Source of the DNA: Channa striata
Lineage: Eukaryota; Chordata; Actinopteri; Anabantiformes; Channidae
Length of the DNA: 64,000 nucleotides
Assembly (NCBI GenBank): GCA_033026295.1
Contig: CM065173.1
Span: forward strand, 8,349,517-8,413,516
Direction: 5' to 3'
Shown: piece by piece, positions 22,925 to 37,624 of the stretch
Numbering within the stretch: position 1 is the first letter of the stretch
Layout: the number at the start of each line of letters is the position of its first letter
Notes under the pieces: generated by a model
The model's database searches: none
What the model saw: only the letters and a program-made list of their open reading frames with translations
Told to the model about the DNA's origin: nothing
Translations under genes and position numbers: made by a program

Positions 22925-23480
22925 ACCACCATAGTGACGCTCAAAGACACTTCCAAATGGTTTCTCTGCCAAAAATACCCCTCGCCACTATCATATCAGT
23001 GTACCCAGAGAAAAGGGCTCACTTTTTATTTACGCTGCCGTTATTGCCAGAATATTGTTTTAATTGATGTCCCGAATTCCCCAGTGCGGTATGGGATGAG
23101 TCTGAGACGATTACTCAAAGTAATGGAGCATAATGATGTCTCGGAATGGTCCCTGGAGATCGGGTCAGGGGTTGAACAATGTGAACATTCAGCTACTTAG
23201 CTTCCTTTGCAACTTTGTGACAAAATCTGTTTGCCCAACACCAATTAAGATGCCTCTCTATGTGCTATGGTCAATGGGTTTGACGGAGGGGGTCGTCCAA
23301 CAAGTTGACATGTCCCTGAGCAGGAACAAGCTGGCCTGTGTCCTCGCCTCAATAATTGGTATCCCTTGCAACGTGCCGCTTCCCATGGCTGTCCTTTGTG
23401 TCCCCATGGCAGTCCTAAATGAGGGGAGTCAGGGCTTTAATGGGACTTCTGTTAGTTTTAAACAAACACAAGGCGACCCC
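22925..23480. promoter_or_regulatory. Candidate conserved regulatory element
   Basis: A 550-bp block of unique sequence with balanced composition lacks simple repeats and includes motifs such as GTTTTAATTGATG, CATAATGATG and CCAATTAAG. The frames at 22934-23200 and 23133-23597 are open but share no known domain. It lies about 6.4 kb downstream of the fgf24 3' end. Confidence 0.3.
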
Positions 23481-24975
23481 CTACTGCTGAGCATGTTGCA
23501 TAGAACAGCTGGGAGTCCACGAGGTTCTCACTCGGGAGCCTGCAACCCCCATGAGGCCCAAGGGCCCACTGCCTACTCAGCATTGTGCCGGCGATGACGT
23601 CCTCCCAGGAGCTTGACACTAATTCTGTGTTCACACCACTAGCAGCTACATCGGCGTTCTACTTTTCAGCAGCCCCGTTACAAGGTGTGGTGCCAACAGA
23701 GTCGCACAGAGAGGCAGACCATCAGGCAGTAGTTGTAGGTGAACGGCTGCTAGAGGGGAATGGCTAGCGAAAGGAGAAGGGAACAATGTTGTCAGTGCGA
23801 GTGGTGGCTCCAACTACAATAAAAAGGGTAATTCCTTACTGGCAGGACACGAGGGTGTAAGAAACCTCTTTCTGACTGGTTTCTCTGCTCAGTCTTCATT
23901 TGCTGAGAAGGATTTTTCTTTTGTATTTTTATGGTTTTTTTCAACATATAATGGTTGCAGAGAAGATGTAGGGTGCACATGGCAAACTAGGCGAATCGTG
24001 TGTATCATGCCCGTAGGATTTTAACCTCTGCTTCGAGAAAAGATTGTTATTTCTGCTACGTTTGTTTGATATTGTCCTGTAATATTTCATACAGGTTGAG
24101 ATGTGATTTTGATATGTCCGTATTGTTGCTGGAGATTTGACACTATGACTCTCCGAAATTACCACAGAGAAAAATGTGATACAACTTTCCTACATGAAGG
24201 ATGCTGTGGTGGGTTGGATGAAGACCCTTTCATGTGTCTGCACAGTGAACCATTTCTCATAATCTCTCTATGGTGCATTGGAAGCTGTATCGTTGTACTT
24301 CCATACTGGCCTTTTGGCCTTTCAGGCAGGAAGTTGATTGTCATCTACACACTGGTCAAGTTCATGCCCCCTTGTCAGTCATCTTGATGACCTGTCTGCC
24401 CCTGAAACCGAACCTAGCCTGAGGCTCAGGTAACCTGCAAATGTGAAGCCTGCAGACAGACGGCAACAAAAACACACAACCAAAAGTGACAAGAAAGGTT
24501 TTGAGTTTTCATTCTTTTCAAACCAATGTCATTTCTTTTAAAGGTCACTGCACCTTTGTGCTATGCTGTTGTTTCTTGCTTATATCTTTTTCACTTTTGT
24601 TATTTAAGCCGAAAACTTTCCACACTGCCGTTTAATTATTCTTCACAGCATCTTAAATTTCAACATGTGAGCTCCTTGATTTGCTGGGAAAGGAACATCG
24701 TGGCTCCTACTCTGAATTTCATTGAGAAAGCAGGGAGGATTTGTCAATGGGGCTCTTGAGTGCAGTGTTGATGTTGTGTGGCTAATGTGTTTGCGCTGGC
24801 TGAGATAGCGGGGGATTAGCTCCTTTGTGGTGGTCTGCTGGGACCACAGACTACTGGACTTTGAAAGCATACTTGCCAACTTACTCACAGGCAAATCAAA
24901 GCCTGTGAAAAATTGTTCCCTCAGCACCTAGTTGACTGCTTGACCTCTGTGTCGGAAAAGGTACAAGTGTGCGTG

Positions 24976-25006
24976 AACACACACACACACACACTCACAC
25001 ACACAA
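24976..25006 (+). repeat. CA microsatellite
   Basis: An AC/CA dinucleotide run with one TC interruption in intergenic DNA. Confidence 0.9.
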
Positions 25007-27796
25007 AGAGCCTCATCAGAGCTGGTAACTCTGTGTTTGTAGACCGGCTGAGGGTCAAGGTGATAAATTGCAAACACTAAAAAATCTCCTTGAAGGTGAT
25101 CCCCTGCTAACTAGCCAGCCAACAATTAACCTTCCCCTTCTGGATAAGTCATGGGTCGCTGCTCGAGCTGACAAAGGCTTGTGATTTTTTACGTCTTTCA
25201 GTGTGACGATACATATCAAACTAAAACAGTTTAAAGTGGTTCAACAACCTTTTTTCAAAAACTTGCTATTAACAAAAGTTTTCTCCACTTCAAGATTACA
25301 TTCACATTACATGTTAAATTGGTCCACGCACACCTTGGATGTTACAGAAGAAAGTGTGCACAAATGACGGACAAACAACAAAAAGTATTCCCCTCAAGTT
25401 CAAAAAGAGATCCCATTTTTCAAGCCCAAGTTTGTGAAAGCACCATGACAAAAGGCTTCACACACAAACACCCGTACGTGACCTCTGTGATGCCCCTGAC
25501 AGTGTGTTTACTGTAAACTGAACCAGTCCTAAGTGTACCCCACAAAGGGCCCTGCAGCCTTTGTTTTCCAGGACGCTCTCAGGAGGCTTTGAGCGGATAA
25601 AACGGAGATACGAGCAGCTAGACTTACCTCATAATGAAACGAATTGACACAGCAATATCACTACGGTGACTGATCAAACTCATTTGAATGAACACAACAG
25701 ACATGTAATTCATCCACTGTTTTCAGTGAGAGTGTCTTGCACTGTAATGGCAGGTTTCAATAACTGCAGAATTACAAGACAAGGACATTAAAACTAAACC
25801 CCAAACTGACCCCGACTTCACCTAGAGGAGCTTTATTTGACAGTGCACATAACCAAATCAGTTGGACCGGACACTAAATGGACTCTATCCTGCCAGCCCC
25901 CTTGTGCAAAGTCTGTGTAAGGTCCAATTGGGCCCATGTGTGAACAGAGCAGGTCATTGTCGAGAGAATTCACAGTGAGCGAATGGGCGGGTTAATGATG
26001 TTTATATCTTGCAACTGGCACAAAACCAGAGGAATACAAACATCTGAAGAAGAAGGTTCATTTGCACAAAGATAGCAATGAAAATAGCACTGGCTAAAAC
26101 CTGGCCACCTCACATGGAATCTGCACTGTTGACTGGGGAACAGTTAACCACTGATTTGCTAGCAGAATGAAAAACAATTATAGTTATTAGTCTTTGAGAG
26201 ATCCACTGTATGAACTTTTATTTTAATAAAAAGCCACCTTAACATTTGTATAAAATGTTAAAAAATAGAATACAAAAGAAGTTAAACACACAGAAGAACA
26301 TTTTTATCCCAAACACACACACAAAATGCATTTTAACATCTTTCAGCTTGGTTTTGGTTTTGCAGGAAATATTTATGAGATCATAATATGCCGGCGTTGT
26401 GTTTGCCTGCTGCATTTTCTTATTATGCATTTATTTTAGCAAGTCGTTAAAGCCTTTTGTTGTTACGATTTTGCCCTGGAGAGAAAGTTGAATTAGTTCC
26501 AGTAAAAAAGGAGCTGGTACTTGAACGTACCCTTTGGGCCAGCTTCCCACATGTAGACTTTACTATACAGCAGTTAATCCTGTCTAAAATGAACCTTCCT
26601 GAAACCTGATCAGTGACGTCTTAACCACAGAGACCCAGCCTTTGTAGTTAAGGGGTTCAAGTAGCCTCATCTTAAAGTAGAATTAATTCACTTTTTGGCC
26701 ATTTGGAGAAGTGTTAATCAGCCACATCCGTGACTGACCTGTTATCACTTTGTAAAAGTTGCCCGTCTACAGCATTTACACATCTATCAGACATGGAGCA
26801 ACATTTCCAAAGTCTGCAGGGGTACGCTGTTACCTTCAATAGATAAATCTGTGCGCAGAAAAGAACTAGTCATACCTACCAGTTTGCCGTTTCCCAAAAA
26901 CGATGTAAATTAAACTATGTTGAGGATTTACTGTACAACACTTAATCCTTCCTGAAACCTAGTTTTGAGCAGTGATGTCCTGGACTAAGTTAAACATGAT
27001 TCATTTCAATCACCTGTGTTACTCCTCATTAGGGAGAGAATGTGCACACAGCACAGCCAGAGGCCACTCATCAAAGCTGGAGTATATCAGCAAAAGCCCA
27101 TAATTACAGCAGATGGACTCGGTTAAACAAATTGTTTTAGTTACCATACCTTAATCATCGCCGAAAGCAAAGCTGCAAATGAATGTTGTGAATGTTTGGC
27201 AGATAAATTCAATATGAGCGTTTTAAATATTTTGTTTGCTGATAAGTGTCTGAAAAAATGCATGAACGTTGGCGCTAAATCTCCAAAGCACTTCATGCTT
27301 AGCAGTTTACACAGAAACTCTAATGACGAGAGTGAGGGTCCCGGTCACAGTATCCTGACAGATATGCCGATGCATAATCACATACATCACGCATTGAAAA
27401 AGCACCTTGCTCATTGTGGCAGCCTGTGTGTAACTCTAGATATCAAGATAAAGAAAGGAATGTCAATGTTTATTATTGTAGCAGCCGAAACATGTGAAAA
27501 ATTGTCTCTACCCATTCCAAAACCGAAGTCTACATGCAGTCTTGTGGCTTAATAATATTCTGCAATATTAGGCTTCTTCAGGGAAATTCCCAAACAATAC
27601 TGAAATCACACAGTGTGTTGTAATGGGACTGGAGTTATTAAAGCCATTTTGAAACTGTGGCACAAGCCCACAAAGAAAAATAAATGTCGTTTCCCTTATT
27701 GGCAGCCTGGAATTTGGGAACAAATGCAGTGTTTAAACGGTCATCAGAGGCCCAGAGAATCCAAAATTCATACAGTTGTGGAAGTTTATTTGTGTA

Positions 27797-27798
<2 letters not shown>

Positions 27799-27855
<57 letters not shown>
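27799..27855 (+). repeat. TG microsatellite, about 28 units
   Basis: An uninterrupted TG run, the longest dinucleotide repeat of its kind in the window. Overlapping open frames here are repeat artefacts. Confidence 0.95.
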
Positions 27856-27856
<1 letters not shown>

Positions 27857-29144
27857 ATCCCTCCTTTGTGTAGACCTGAAAACAAAAATACTCCCCAAAC
27901 ACAACCCAGACGAACACGGGAGCTCTGGTTGCTGAGAAAAGAGTTTGCATTTATTTTAGTATGTTTATTTTCCATTTTTGTCTATTATTCACATTTACAC
28001 TTGGCTTAATCGACTTTTAGTTTATTTAGTTGAATTTGTCCCTTCAGGAGAGTAATGCACCGCTTACATGCCACTTATCAAATCTGAAGTGATACCAACA
28101 ACTTTGATCCATGCAAGTTTCACACTAAACCATGACAGTCTGACTGCAATGGCAGAATATTTCATTTTACCACCGTTCATTTTATTATTTACAGCAATGT
28201 TTTTTCATTGTGACATGTCAAAATGTTCCCTATGGGACTGGTCTGTTAATACAGATGTTGTTATTGATCCATGTAAGGACATTCTGAACCCTCTCTTCTA
28301 AACTGTAGTTCATAGTGGCCAGCTGCCCTCCAATCCATCTGTACCCACTCTGTGGACAAAGAACACGCTTCAGTTCAAACTACAAATGGAGATACGTGCA
28401 CGGACACGTTCCACACATGTTCACTAACCACGATGGCAACTGTGAAGAGCAGCGAGAAGAAGTGCTTCTGTTGTAAATCAGTCTGTGTAACGGCTTCAGA
28501 GCATCGAGAATGAAGTCAGTGACACATGGACAACTTTCATGTTGGAAACGAGCAGCTAGTTCACGCACAGTCCGCAGAGAGTCCGTCCAGACCCTCACAA
28601 ACTTGGGGGAGGAGAAAATGTATGTACCATAAAGAGATACGGACATGTAGGAAACATAACTGAGCCTTTAACGTACAAGATTTATTTCAGTCACCTGTTT
28701 CAGTCACCTGGGGCTGTGACATACTGGTTAGTGAATGGAACCTGTACCAAGAAAAGAATCATTAAAAACTCATAATCTGATGAAATTGCGCAGCTAACTA
28801 TGCAACACAGACACATAAGTATCTGAATTATAATGTAACTTTGGTATGGCTGTCATCTGATAAAGAAGAAATAATGAAAACAATGAAAACATGAACAGGA
28901 AGATTTCGGTGACAAATTTGAACATGTTGTTTATTCTAGTGTAAAAACAATGTTTGATTACTGATATCAACAAATAAATAAAATATTTTGAAGTCTAAAG
29001 ATACAAAAAGATTATATTATAAAGTGAGAATGTGACATCACTGTAACCAAAAAAACAGTTTTGCAATGAATTTGAATACAAAAACCGTTTGTACAATTAC
29101 AACATTTTACCTTGTTGCCATTAGTTACCACAGCAATCAATTAC

Positions 29145-29405
29145 CCTGCATTTTTTATCAAGCACAGCTATCCAGTGCATTGTGAGAATTACCAGCACGG
29201 CTGGAACGCATGTTTGATCAATCACTTCTCTTGGAAGTTGTAGAATAAGCTGTGTGGTCTGACTGAGCATATTAGACTTCATAAGGGAGGAAAATGGCTC
29301 TGAAAGTATGACAGGTATGATAAACCTTTCTCTAAATGTAGTTCAGCTGGAATGCACGTCTAAATAAAACACAGACGAACATGTTGCTACAGGTGACAAA
29401 TAAAA
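29145..29405 (+). repeat. Copy 1 of a diverged 260-bp repeated segment
   Basis: It shares with 37625-37880, in the same order and orientation, GCACGGCTGGAACGC (29195-29209), AGCTGTGTGGTCT (29248-29260), GACTGAGCATAT (29261-29272) and a perfect 31-nt tract at 29302-29332 that includes GAAAGTATGACAGGTATGAT. The intervening sequence differs by substitutions and indels. Identity as a transposon family or a duplicated regulatory element is unknown. Confidence 0.75.
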
Positions 29406-29409
29406 TAAA

Positions 29410-32400
29410 CCGGCGAGAGTTTCGCGAATATGAAAAGGTTGTTTCCAAACAGTTCTGTATGAAGTCATGGTTACTATCACAGGCACTGACATCAGAAATA
29501 CCAGCAACTTTTTAAAGTTGAAGATGATGATTTCATTTTTAACTGCTGTAACTTCTCAACACCACGATGTCCACCGAGCAGAGAGAAAAGTGTCTCTCTC
29601 TCTGTGTGATGAAGCTGTGAAACAACGCAGGGACCTTAACTGTCCCTATTCCCAGAAGGCGTCTTCACTAAAACCTATATATTATATTATTGCATCAGTG
29701 CAACTGCAGTTGGCAGCACTGCTAATGCAGACCGTCATGTAGTATTTACACCCTCAAACATTTGTCTTTGGGAGGCTGGGACGGCGAACAGGGGCATTTC
29801 GCGCAGGAGACCAGAGTTTGAGTCCACTGTTAAACAGCTATTGTTGTTAGTCACGTGAAGCATGTGATGGGACACATGTGGGCTGGATAGTTGGGCCAAC
29901 TATCATTTTTTTGTGTCTCCGTCAAACCATGATGTGTTTGGGCCTATAGCTTTGACCAAACTGCTGTGTTTGCACAGTTTTGATCTCACCATTTAATAAT
30001 TTAAAGCAAAAAAAGCAGTGTGAAACTATATTATTTCAGCAACGTTGAAAGCAACGGTATTTGACTTTGTTGCCTGGAGGATGGATGGATGCAGTTTTCA
30101 CCACTCTTACTACATGGCAGGGCTATTTCAACTAATGGTTCAGGGTTGTATGGAAGGGTAGGGAAATGTTTTTGGTACAGTTAGATATGTAATAATTAAA
30201 TTTCAGGTACCCAGCAATGTTTCAGTACTTTCACAGCTGGCTGATACCAGTAAAGTCGCTGGATGTGGTAGTTTTCTGCAGAGGACAGAGGTCCATGGAG
30301 GAGGCATCTTGCAAAAGCATTAAATTACTACTACTACCACTACTCTTTCGTCTTTTCCCATCAGGGGTCGCCACAGCGAATCATCTTATTACCAATGGTA
30401 ATCCTAAATACAGCCTAATTTAACGTTTGTAAAAACTAGAGACAAGGTCATGACTTCCATTCTCAGGATCACTGTGACGGGATTTCTTAAAATTAGTCAC
30501 AAGCTTCAACTTGGACTCAAGGACGAGCTGTGGTGATCAAAGGTCATGGTCACTTCTGAATGCAGCATTAGAGGAACACTGTGAAAAGTAGCTGCTTAAG
30601 GCTGTGGACCTCCAAGATTTGATGTTATTGTCCCAGGTCTTTCCTGCTGAGAACAGGCCAGTTGTACAGACTGACAGAAGAACTCCACATACTGAAGGAA
30701 CAGATTCACCTCAAGAAACAGTGAGGAAATAGCAAGTAGTTACTGTGAGGCGAGTCCAGTTTTATATTGATTTCAACCCTCTTTACTTCCTCTCCCGGTA
30801 TGAAAACGTAGACAGGGGGCCTAATGTTCCTCTGGTAGTCCACCACAGGCTTAAAGATTTTTCACTGAAGACATCACTGTCATACATGTGTGTGATAGTG
30901 CAGCATAACAGGAACATCTTTAGTTGACGTCTTTCAGAGTCGCAACAGAATCACTACATCTGTTATCACACTATTGTTATTATACACACTGTGTAAAGTG
31001 TAAATTTGACTGGTCGGTGGAGGCTGTAATTTTAGTCTAATCGTGCTTCTCATTCGTTTTATGTTAATTTTCATTTGATTTCTGCATGGTGGGTCAGTAA
31101 AAAGAAACAAATCTAAGCGGAGATATCGTGGGTGCTGATGAAAGCAAGCAAACATGTGACAGCAAAATAAAAAATAAATCATCACTCACCAGGATGCTTG
31201 TGTGAATAATCTTTTAATACACTGAGTCGGTTGTATAATGAGTGGTATTTCACAGCGTGCTCTATCTTCACGCACCTTCTCTTTAAAAAATGAGGAGTAA
31301 TTTTTCCAGTGTTGTGTCATCACTATTGTGCAACATCAGTCCACATGCTGAAGCCTTGCTTCTTTAGACTGTTTATAGTCTATGATCATGATGTTTAACA
31401 TTTCTTAACTACTTTAATGACTCCTGACCCATGACAGTAGTGGATTCCTTCCTCCGTGCTGGGTAATGTTGCACACTCCGGGCAAACGTGACTGAACCGT
31501 TGCTCCCGAAACTGCTGCCGATATATTGGAATGACACTATCGAAGTGATAAATTGAACCTTGTGTTGTTACTGTAGGCACGGTTAAACCACAGCAAGCCT
31601 TAAAGTAAATTTTAAGGTTCACGTAAGGGGAACAGCCTGATTGCATGTCACACAGCCAACCTGTGCTCAACGCCAGGACGCACATGAAGAGGCTTTTCTT
31701 CACTGCTCCAGCGCTAAAGAGAAATCTCCAAACCTGTCTGTGTGGGACTTTCCACCGTGACTATAGCTACACTCATTAATCAGCCCCAAAAAGCAATGTC
31801 AGACCACATTTGTCACATTTTTATGATTCATTGCTTCGAGAGAGGAGAAAAACTCTTCCCTGAAGCTGGGATTTCACCCGCAACAAGCAATTCAAAGTCA
31901 ATTTGTTGCTTTGTCATGTATAGGTTGCACAGATAGTGACGGATTGCCCGTCAGAGGATTTTTGTTTGCACAGAGTTCACTATTATGCAGGGAGTTAGAG
32001 AGTTCACAACTGATGCTGTTTTCATACTGCTGTGATGTATGAGCCTGCAGATTATCCTCTGATTATCTGTGATCAACTGACAACAGCTCCTGCTGATCCA
32101 TCGGCGGTTAGAGATGAGAAACCCTGTGCTCAAAATGATCTGACTAAACTGAGAAAAACGATAAACGCAGTAAACATAGAGACCAATAGTAACGATGAGT
32201 AATATTTATCAATGCAAGTAATTACCTGACATTGTTGTAGTTAAATTACAGTTAGCTTCATTAAAAATTCTCTTTTATGTATTTGTAAAAAACTGTAAAA
32301 AATTTGAAATTGTTTTATTGTTGCTTATAGAAACATTTAGACACTACTCGGTAAAATTTGTTTAGTCTGTGCAGCCTTTGCAAATCTGCGAATCCAGGAA

Positions 32401-35400
32401 ATGCATGTAAAGAGTCAAAACACAAGCAAAAAAAGCCACAACACAGCTTAGCACACTACATAGCATGCTTGTGTTTTTTTTTCCATTTGCAGTGCTGTGA
32501 GCTTTACGGGCCACCGTAATGTTTAGTGTCCCCAAGTTGAATATAGAATTTTTTAATAATACCACCATTTTACACATACAGGCTTAAAAAACTGACGCAG
32601 TTGGCACAGAGACTCACAGGAACACCACATTTACTCCATATGGTGGGATGGCAGTATGCTGCCATCGTACTCGTACTGGGTCGGTAGAGCATATTTATTA
32701 CTCATTACGAAATTAATAACTCAGCCTAAGCAAAGCCATCCACTCACGTTTCAGACCCACATCACATTTTTGAATTATTTCTGACAGATATATTCTCACA
32801 GAGAAATGCACAATAGGATTTTCATCACAAAGTCGTGTACAGGGAGCAAGTACTAACCTGCCTGCCAGTTCTGTAGCCTGGCTGATAACCTGTAGAAATA
32901 AAAAAAAACTGATAATATTTTTAAAATGTGTTCACTTTCCAGGAGCAACATCAATATTTTTATGTATGCTTTCCTGTTCTGAACATTTGTGGACAGACAC
33001 ATGGATGCAGAGACGCACTGAACTCCACGTGCACTGAATGTTTACACACTGTATAAAATCTCATCAGCAATCAAACTTATGGCGAAACCCTGTGTCCTCC
33101 TCCTGTCATGAGAATGCATGTTAAAACATTTTCTCACAGATTCCACGGCGTAAATATGAGTATAACCATAACAGCGTGTTTAAAGTATCACTTGACAGTG
33201 TCAGAACAGCACTGCAGATCTGCAGATCCTTTCGTCCGGAAAAGGGAAAACACAGAAATGGCTGCGTACATTTGCTGCGTACATGTGTCTTGTCTTTTTC
33301 CACAGATCTCTTTAAACTAATAAATGTGATGTTTATGCTGAAGAGTGCCCCACTCAAGCCACGAAGAGCTATATGCTGCTTGACATGCACCTAAAAATGA
33401 GAGATATTCGGCTGTTCAACATTGGTTGTTAAATCACATTTTTATGGATGAGTTGAAAAGAGATAAAATAAGTGGAACGTTTTAAAAGTGCCGTGAGGTA
33501 ATAAAAGAAAATGTCTCGGTCGCAATAGAGTGTATCCAGTAGATGATAGTTATACTTCTAATCCACTGTCTAATCGAACTATATCTATTGTAAACTATCT
33601 AACCATCTATGAGCAAAGTTCCATTAGAATTTGTCTTCTGCATTCAGCAGAGACAAAGAATGGGCTTCCTCTATCTAATAACTTATGGACAATTGCCAGT
33701 TACAGCTTATAGAAAGGGTGATGTAATGTTTATACAATATAGGAATATTTCTCTTCCCTGTCAAACTTGCAACTCACCTGTGTTTATTCAATCCCCAAAG
33801 AATCCTCGGCTGCTGGAGAGGTTGAGAGACAATGATCAGTCTGTCACTGAGTGGGGGCTGAGTGGGGGGGGGTTGATGGACTCGGGTATTGATTTGAGCT
33901 GAAAAAAACTGAGGTGGGTCGACCTTAAAATGCCACACTGCAGAAAGTAGTAGATGAGTTAGGAGTTTATTCTGAGAATGTTTACCTTAATGGTCCAAAA
34001 GGAAACCTTTAATATTTGAAGCATCACGAGTGAAAAATAGTAGTGTTTATATTCAAACATTAATTATTGTAACAGAAAACGATAAAGTTCAGTGGAGTGT
34101 GTTATTCTTCTTTAATTGCAAGGTTACAAATTACACCTTCTCATCGCGCAGCGTCACATGATGAGGCTCCTAAAGAGTCGAATTGTGCTGCTTTTTCACA
34201 TCTTTTGGCGTATCGATACGCCAGGTACACGTTGACGTTACTACTTCAGGAGCACCGCTACTTGATACCAAGGGAACGACTTTACACAAACACAAAAACG
34301 TGTCGGGATTAAGGAAAACACGCATGCATCTTTACTACAATAACCACGTGCACCACGTTGTGTTACGATCGACAGTAAAGCGTATGACGTGCCCTAGAGT
34401 CGAATCCTGGTCTCCTGTTTGCTAAGTCATTGCTTTAGCAGTCAAATATTGAAGCATTGGCTTTTCCATTGCATTGCACTGAAAGGTCAACGCGTTGTCG
34501 GGACATCTAAACTTCAGCATGTTACCCCTGTTGGGGTAAACAGGAACCATCTTTTGAGGTTCAGGCCTTCGGAGCTGTGTCCTGACTTCGTGTGATGAGC
34601 CTTAGTATGTCCTCAATTTAAATGTTCATGCATTTTTAATTTTGACTTTTTCCAAATTCAGTTGCCTAATCTTACTTACAGGGTCCTCTCCCTTTTCATT
34701 TCTTAACATGTCCATCGAATTTGTTGTGCTTTAGTAGGGCCTGTTGTCACGATCTGCACTTGCGATGTTGTGAAGGAGCACATGAAAGAAATCCTCTTCC
34801 TGTCTATCGCAATCTTTAAGTCTCCATCTTGTTTACGCGTTTAGTGTGTAAGGGAAACAATGTGAACTCATATCGCTATATCGCTCCACCAAAATAATAG
34901 GCGACGAGCAAAGATCAGGACATCGTCCGTCTGTAAGGCAACAAAGTTGCAATTAGGCCGAGTGGCTTTTCAATGTGTGAGAGGAAAGATGTGAGTAAGA
35001 GTCAGGCACAAAACAACCAAGATGAGTCTCACTGATGATGTTAGGGTACAGAGTGTACCAGGTAGAACCGCAGGGCCGCAAGTCTTAGCAGGCAGGAGAC
35101 CGACACACAACAACAATAAAAATGATCCAAAAGATAATGTTGCTATTCCCCTCGTGACTGCTATTAACTGTGTCATTCATGCCTTCTACAAATAACTGTT
35201 TTTATTAATAACTGCCCTAACTGTTTTAAAGCTACTTTAAAGGACTGTGAGCAGCTCCTGCTGTTGTCTCCATTAAGAACAAATGAAACAGCGAGGAAAG
35301 ACCTTCCTGACCTTCCTGAGTTTTCGGTTTATTAGTTGGCTGAACTTGCTGTGATCACTACACACCATTTGTGGACGATATTACCTGATAGACCAGATCT

Positions 35401-37620
35401 TGTTTTGTGGTCAGAACATCTAAAAAAATGTAGGGACATTTCTTTAACTTGTTGAGTTGTCTCAAGGGGAGAGAAGAACTGTGAAAAGGTTTTCAGACCT
35501 GGCTGCAGAGGGGTGTGGTTGGAACTATCAGGTTATCTGGGATATTCTCTGGAGTTGCTCTTTCACACCTGTAGCAAACATGAGGAGTGTGTGGAAGACA
35601 CAGTCCCAAAGGACATACTTTGTGCAATCTGGGCAAGGTGTTGAGCCTGGGCAGAGCGTGTACGAGGCAGGACGTGACGCATAAAGCTCGCCGAGGAGAT
35701 TGCAGTGTGTTGTTTACAGCCCCTTGAAGGCCTGTTCCCTCAGTTTGCTTCACAGTTTTAATGTCGGCCCTTTACCGACACAAGTTCGCACATTTCATGG
35801 TCTCTCCAGTTCGCCAATGGTTTGCATCAGGGGATTGCATTTGTTCACTTATGCGCAGTTGCAGGACACAAATGTCATCCTCGTTCCTACTCGATTGCTG
35901 TTTGCATTGTCTGGTTGATTACCTGAACGATTGACACGTACTCGATCGGAGTTATGGCCTGATACCTTTCTGTGGGGCAGAGGCATCATTTAACATCATC
36001 AGCAATGCTCAACCACTTTATTAATATGCCAGTAATCACAGATAAACTGTATGTTATTCTTAAAAGGTTAAATTAGATTCTTTTTGAGTAGTTTCTAGTT
36101 TTTTTTTATTTTTTACAAACTGCAGTATCAGCAACACTCTCAGTTAACCAGTTGGTAAAAAAAAAATTGTTAACCCTTAACATTTCATCATAGAAGAGAT
36201 TTAAATTGGAGTCACTTTATTAGGTATTCCTGTAAAATCTGTGAGTCTTAGGTTTTGGCTCCCTCATTCATTTTAAATCAAATGTGTGCGTGTGCTTCTA
36301 ATACACTCCAGCACGTCTCCACCACCAACAATAAAGAGCAGAATTATCACCTTTCTGCCAGTTTCAACACAGAAACTGAGAAATTACGACGTTGCAAAAG
36401 TTGATTTTAGGGCAGAGCTGATGTATTGGATTGTATTAGATTGTAGGGGTGTACTTAATAAAGTGGCTGATTCTACCAGAACTAACACGACTTAACTGCA
36501 GCTTCAGCAACAGTTGCTCCTGCTGCATCCATGGATTCTTGTATCAGTGCTGCTTTCAATGACACCGCTAAAGTACAAGCAGGGGCCATTTCACATCGAT
36601 CAAACACACTACGAGTCATTGAAGGGAGGAATGAGAGGAGGGAGGAGATGGAGAGAATGAGCTGTAGTGAAGAGTGGCAGGGCGATGTGCCGTACGAGTG
36701 GGGCCATGGATTTAGCATTGCTTAGTCATGTTCTCATGCAGTGTCATTACGGGCGGACAATGCCAAGTTGAGGCTCACACTTTATGTAACGCCTGGGCGC
36801 TGAAGTGCCAAACTGCTCGGAATCAAACCCGTCTTTGTTTGAAAAAGCAACCCGCTAATCTGTGACGCTGCGATAATTTAGGCAACTCTTCTGGTGGATG
36901 CCATCAGGTAAACTCCATGCACCCAAAATGTTTTGACAGATTCCAAGGTTACAGAGGTATTTTGATGAAAGGTGGAGCAAAATATTTTCATAAGCAGAAT
37001 GCTGTGATCCAAAATTCAGGGCATATTGTTGAGCCTGTTTTCAGATTTTTGTTGCTGGATTGGTATGTGAATGGTGGAACTTATTAGCATTCGATCCAGA
37101 CCTGTCTGAATGGCCTCATGTGTGAACAGTGAAAGACTGAGCTGGTGTCCGATGACACTGTTTGAGCCTTAGAAAAAAAAACATTACAAGTTCTCATTGG
37201 AAAGATTAAAAACATGTATCTCCATGAGAGATGTCAATATTCAAGTTGCAGGTTTGGTCCTGACAGACAAGAATTCAGAAAATTAAAATTGTACTCCTCC
37301 CAGACTGCAGAGGAACAAAAAGAAAAAGAAAAGAAAAAGAAAATAACGGGGGAAACACACTGCACAGTGACAGCATGTGTACAACACAACAAAGGAGTCC
37401 AGTGGAAATTTGTAGGCAGACCCAGTGAAGTTTGAGCACATATTCTTTATTACACCAATAAACCCCAAAAGAACATTCTTTAACATGATCCCGTGTACAG
37501 TTTCTTGGCTTCATACCATGAAAAAAAAAAAGGGGAAGACAGATACAGTGGCAGGAGCAAAGAGAGATCGTCTTCAAGCTCCCTGGTTACCACGAGTTAG
37601 AATTAAAACCATTTCCATTT
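29410..37620. other. Intergenic DNA between the two repeat copies
   Basis: AT-rich sequence with a possible SINE-like piece near 29765-29890 (B-box-like GTTTGAGTCC), the fragment at 30.3 kb, and a B-box-like AGTCGAATCC near 34400. No gene recognised. Confidence 0.55.
30325..30400 (+). repeat. Short teleost repeat fragment (GGGTCGCCACAGCGAATCAT)
   Basis: The 20-mer GGGTCGCCACAGCGAATCAT, preceded by a CTTTCGTCTTTTCCCATCAG stretch and an imperfect TAC repeat, is a sequence found widely near microsatellites in fish. Fragmentary. Confidence 0.45.
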
Positions 37621-37624
37621 TTCA

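Larger units (their letters stand above)
23600..29140. other. Intergenic DNA, no gene seen
   Basis: Mostly unique AT-rich DNA with two dinucleotide repeats. No convincing exon or mobile element beyond those listed. Confidence 0.6.

Noticed and set aside
27613..28009. Overlapping open frames in all directions near 27.8 kb
   Set aside because: They are artefacts of the TG microsatellite, which reads as Cys-Val or His-Thr repeats.
34370..34440. Possible tRNA gene with AGTCGAATCC
   Set aside because: Only a B-box-like string is present; no cloverleaf with an A box and acceptor stem could be assembled.
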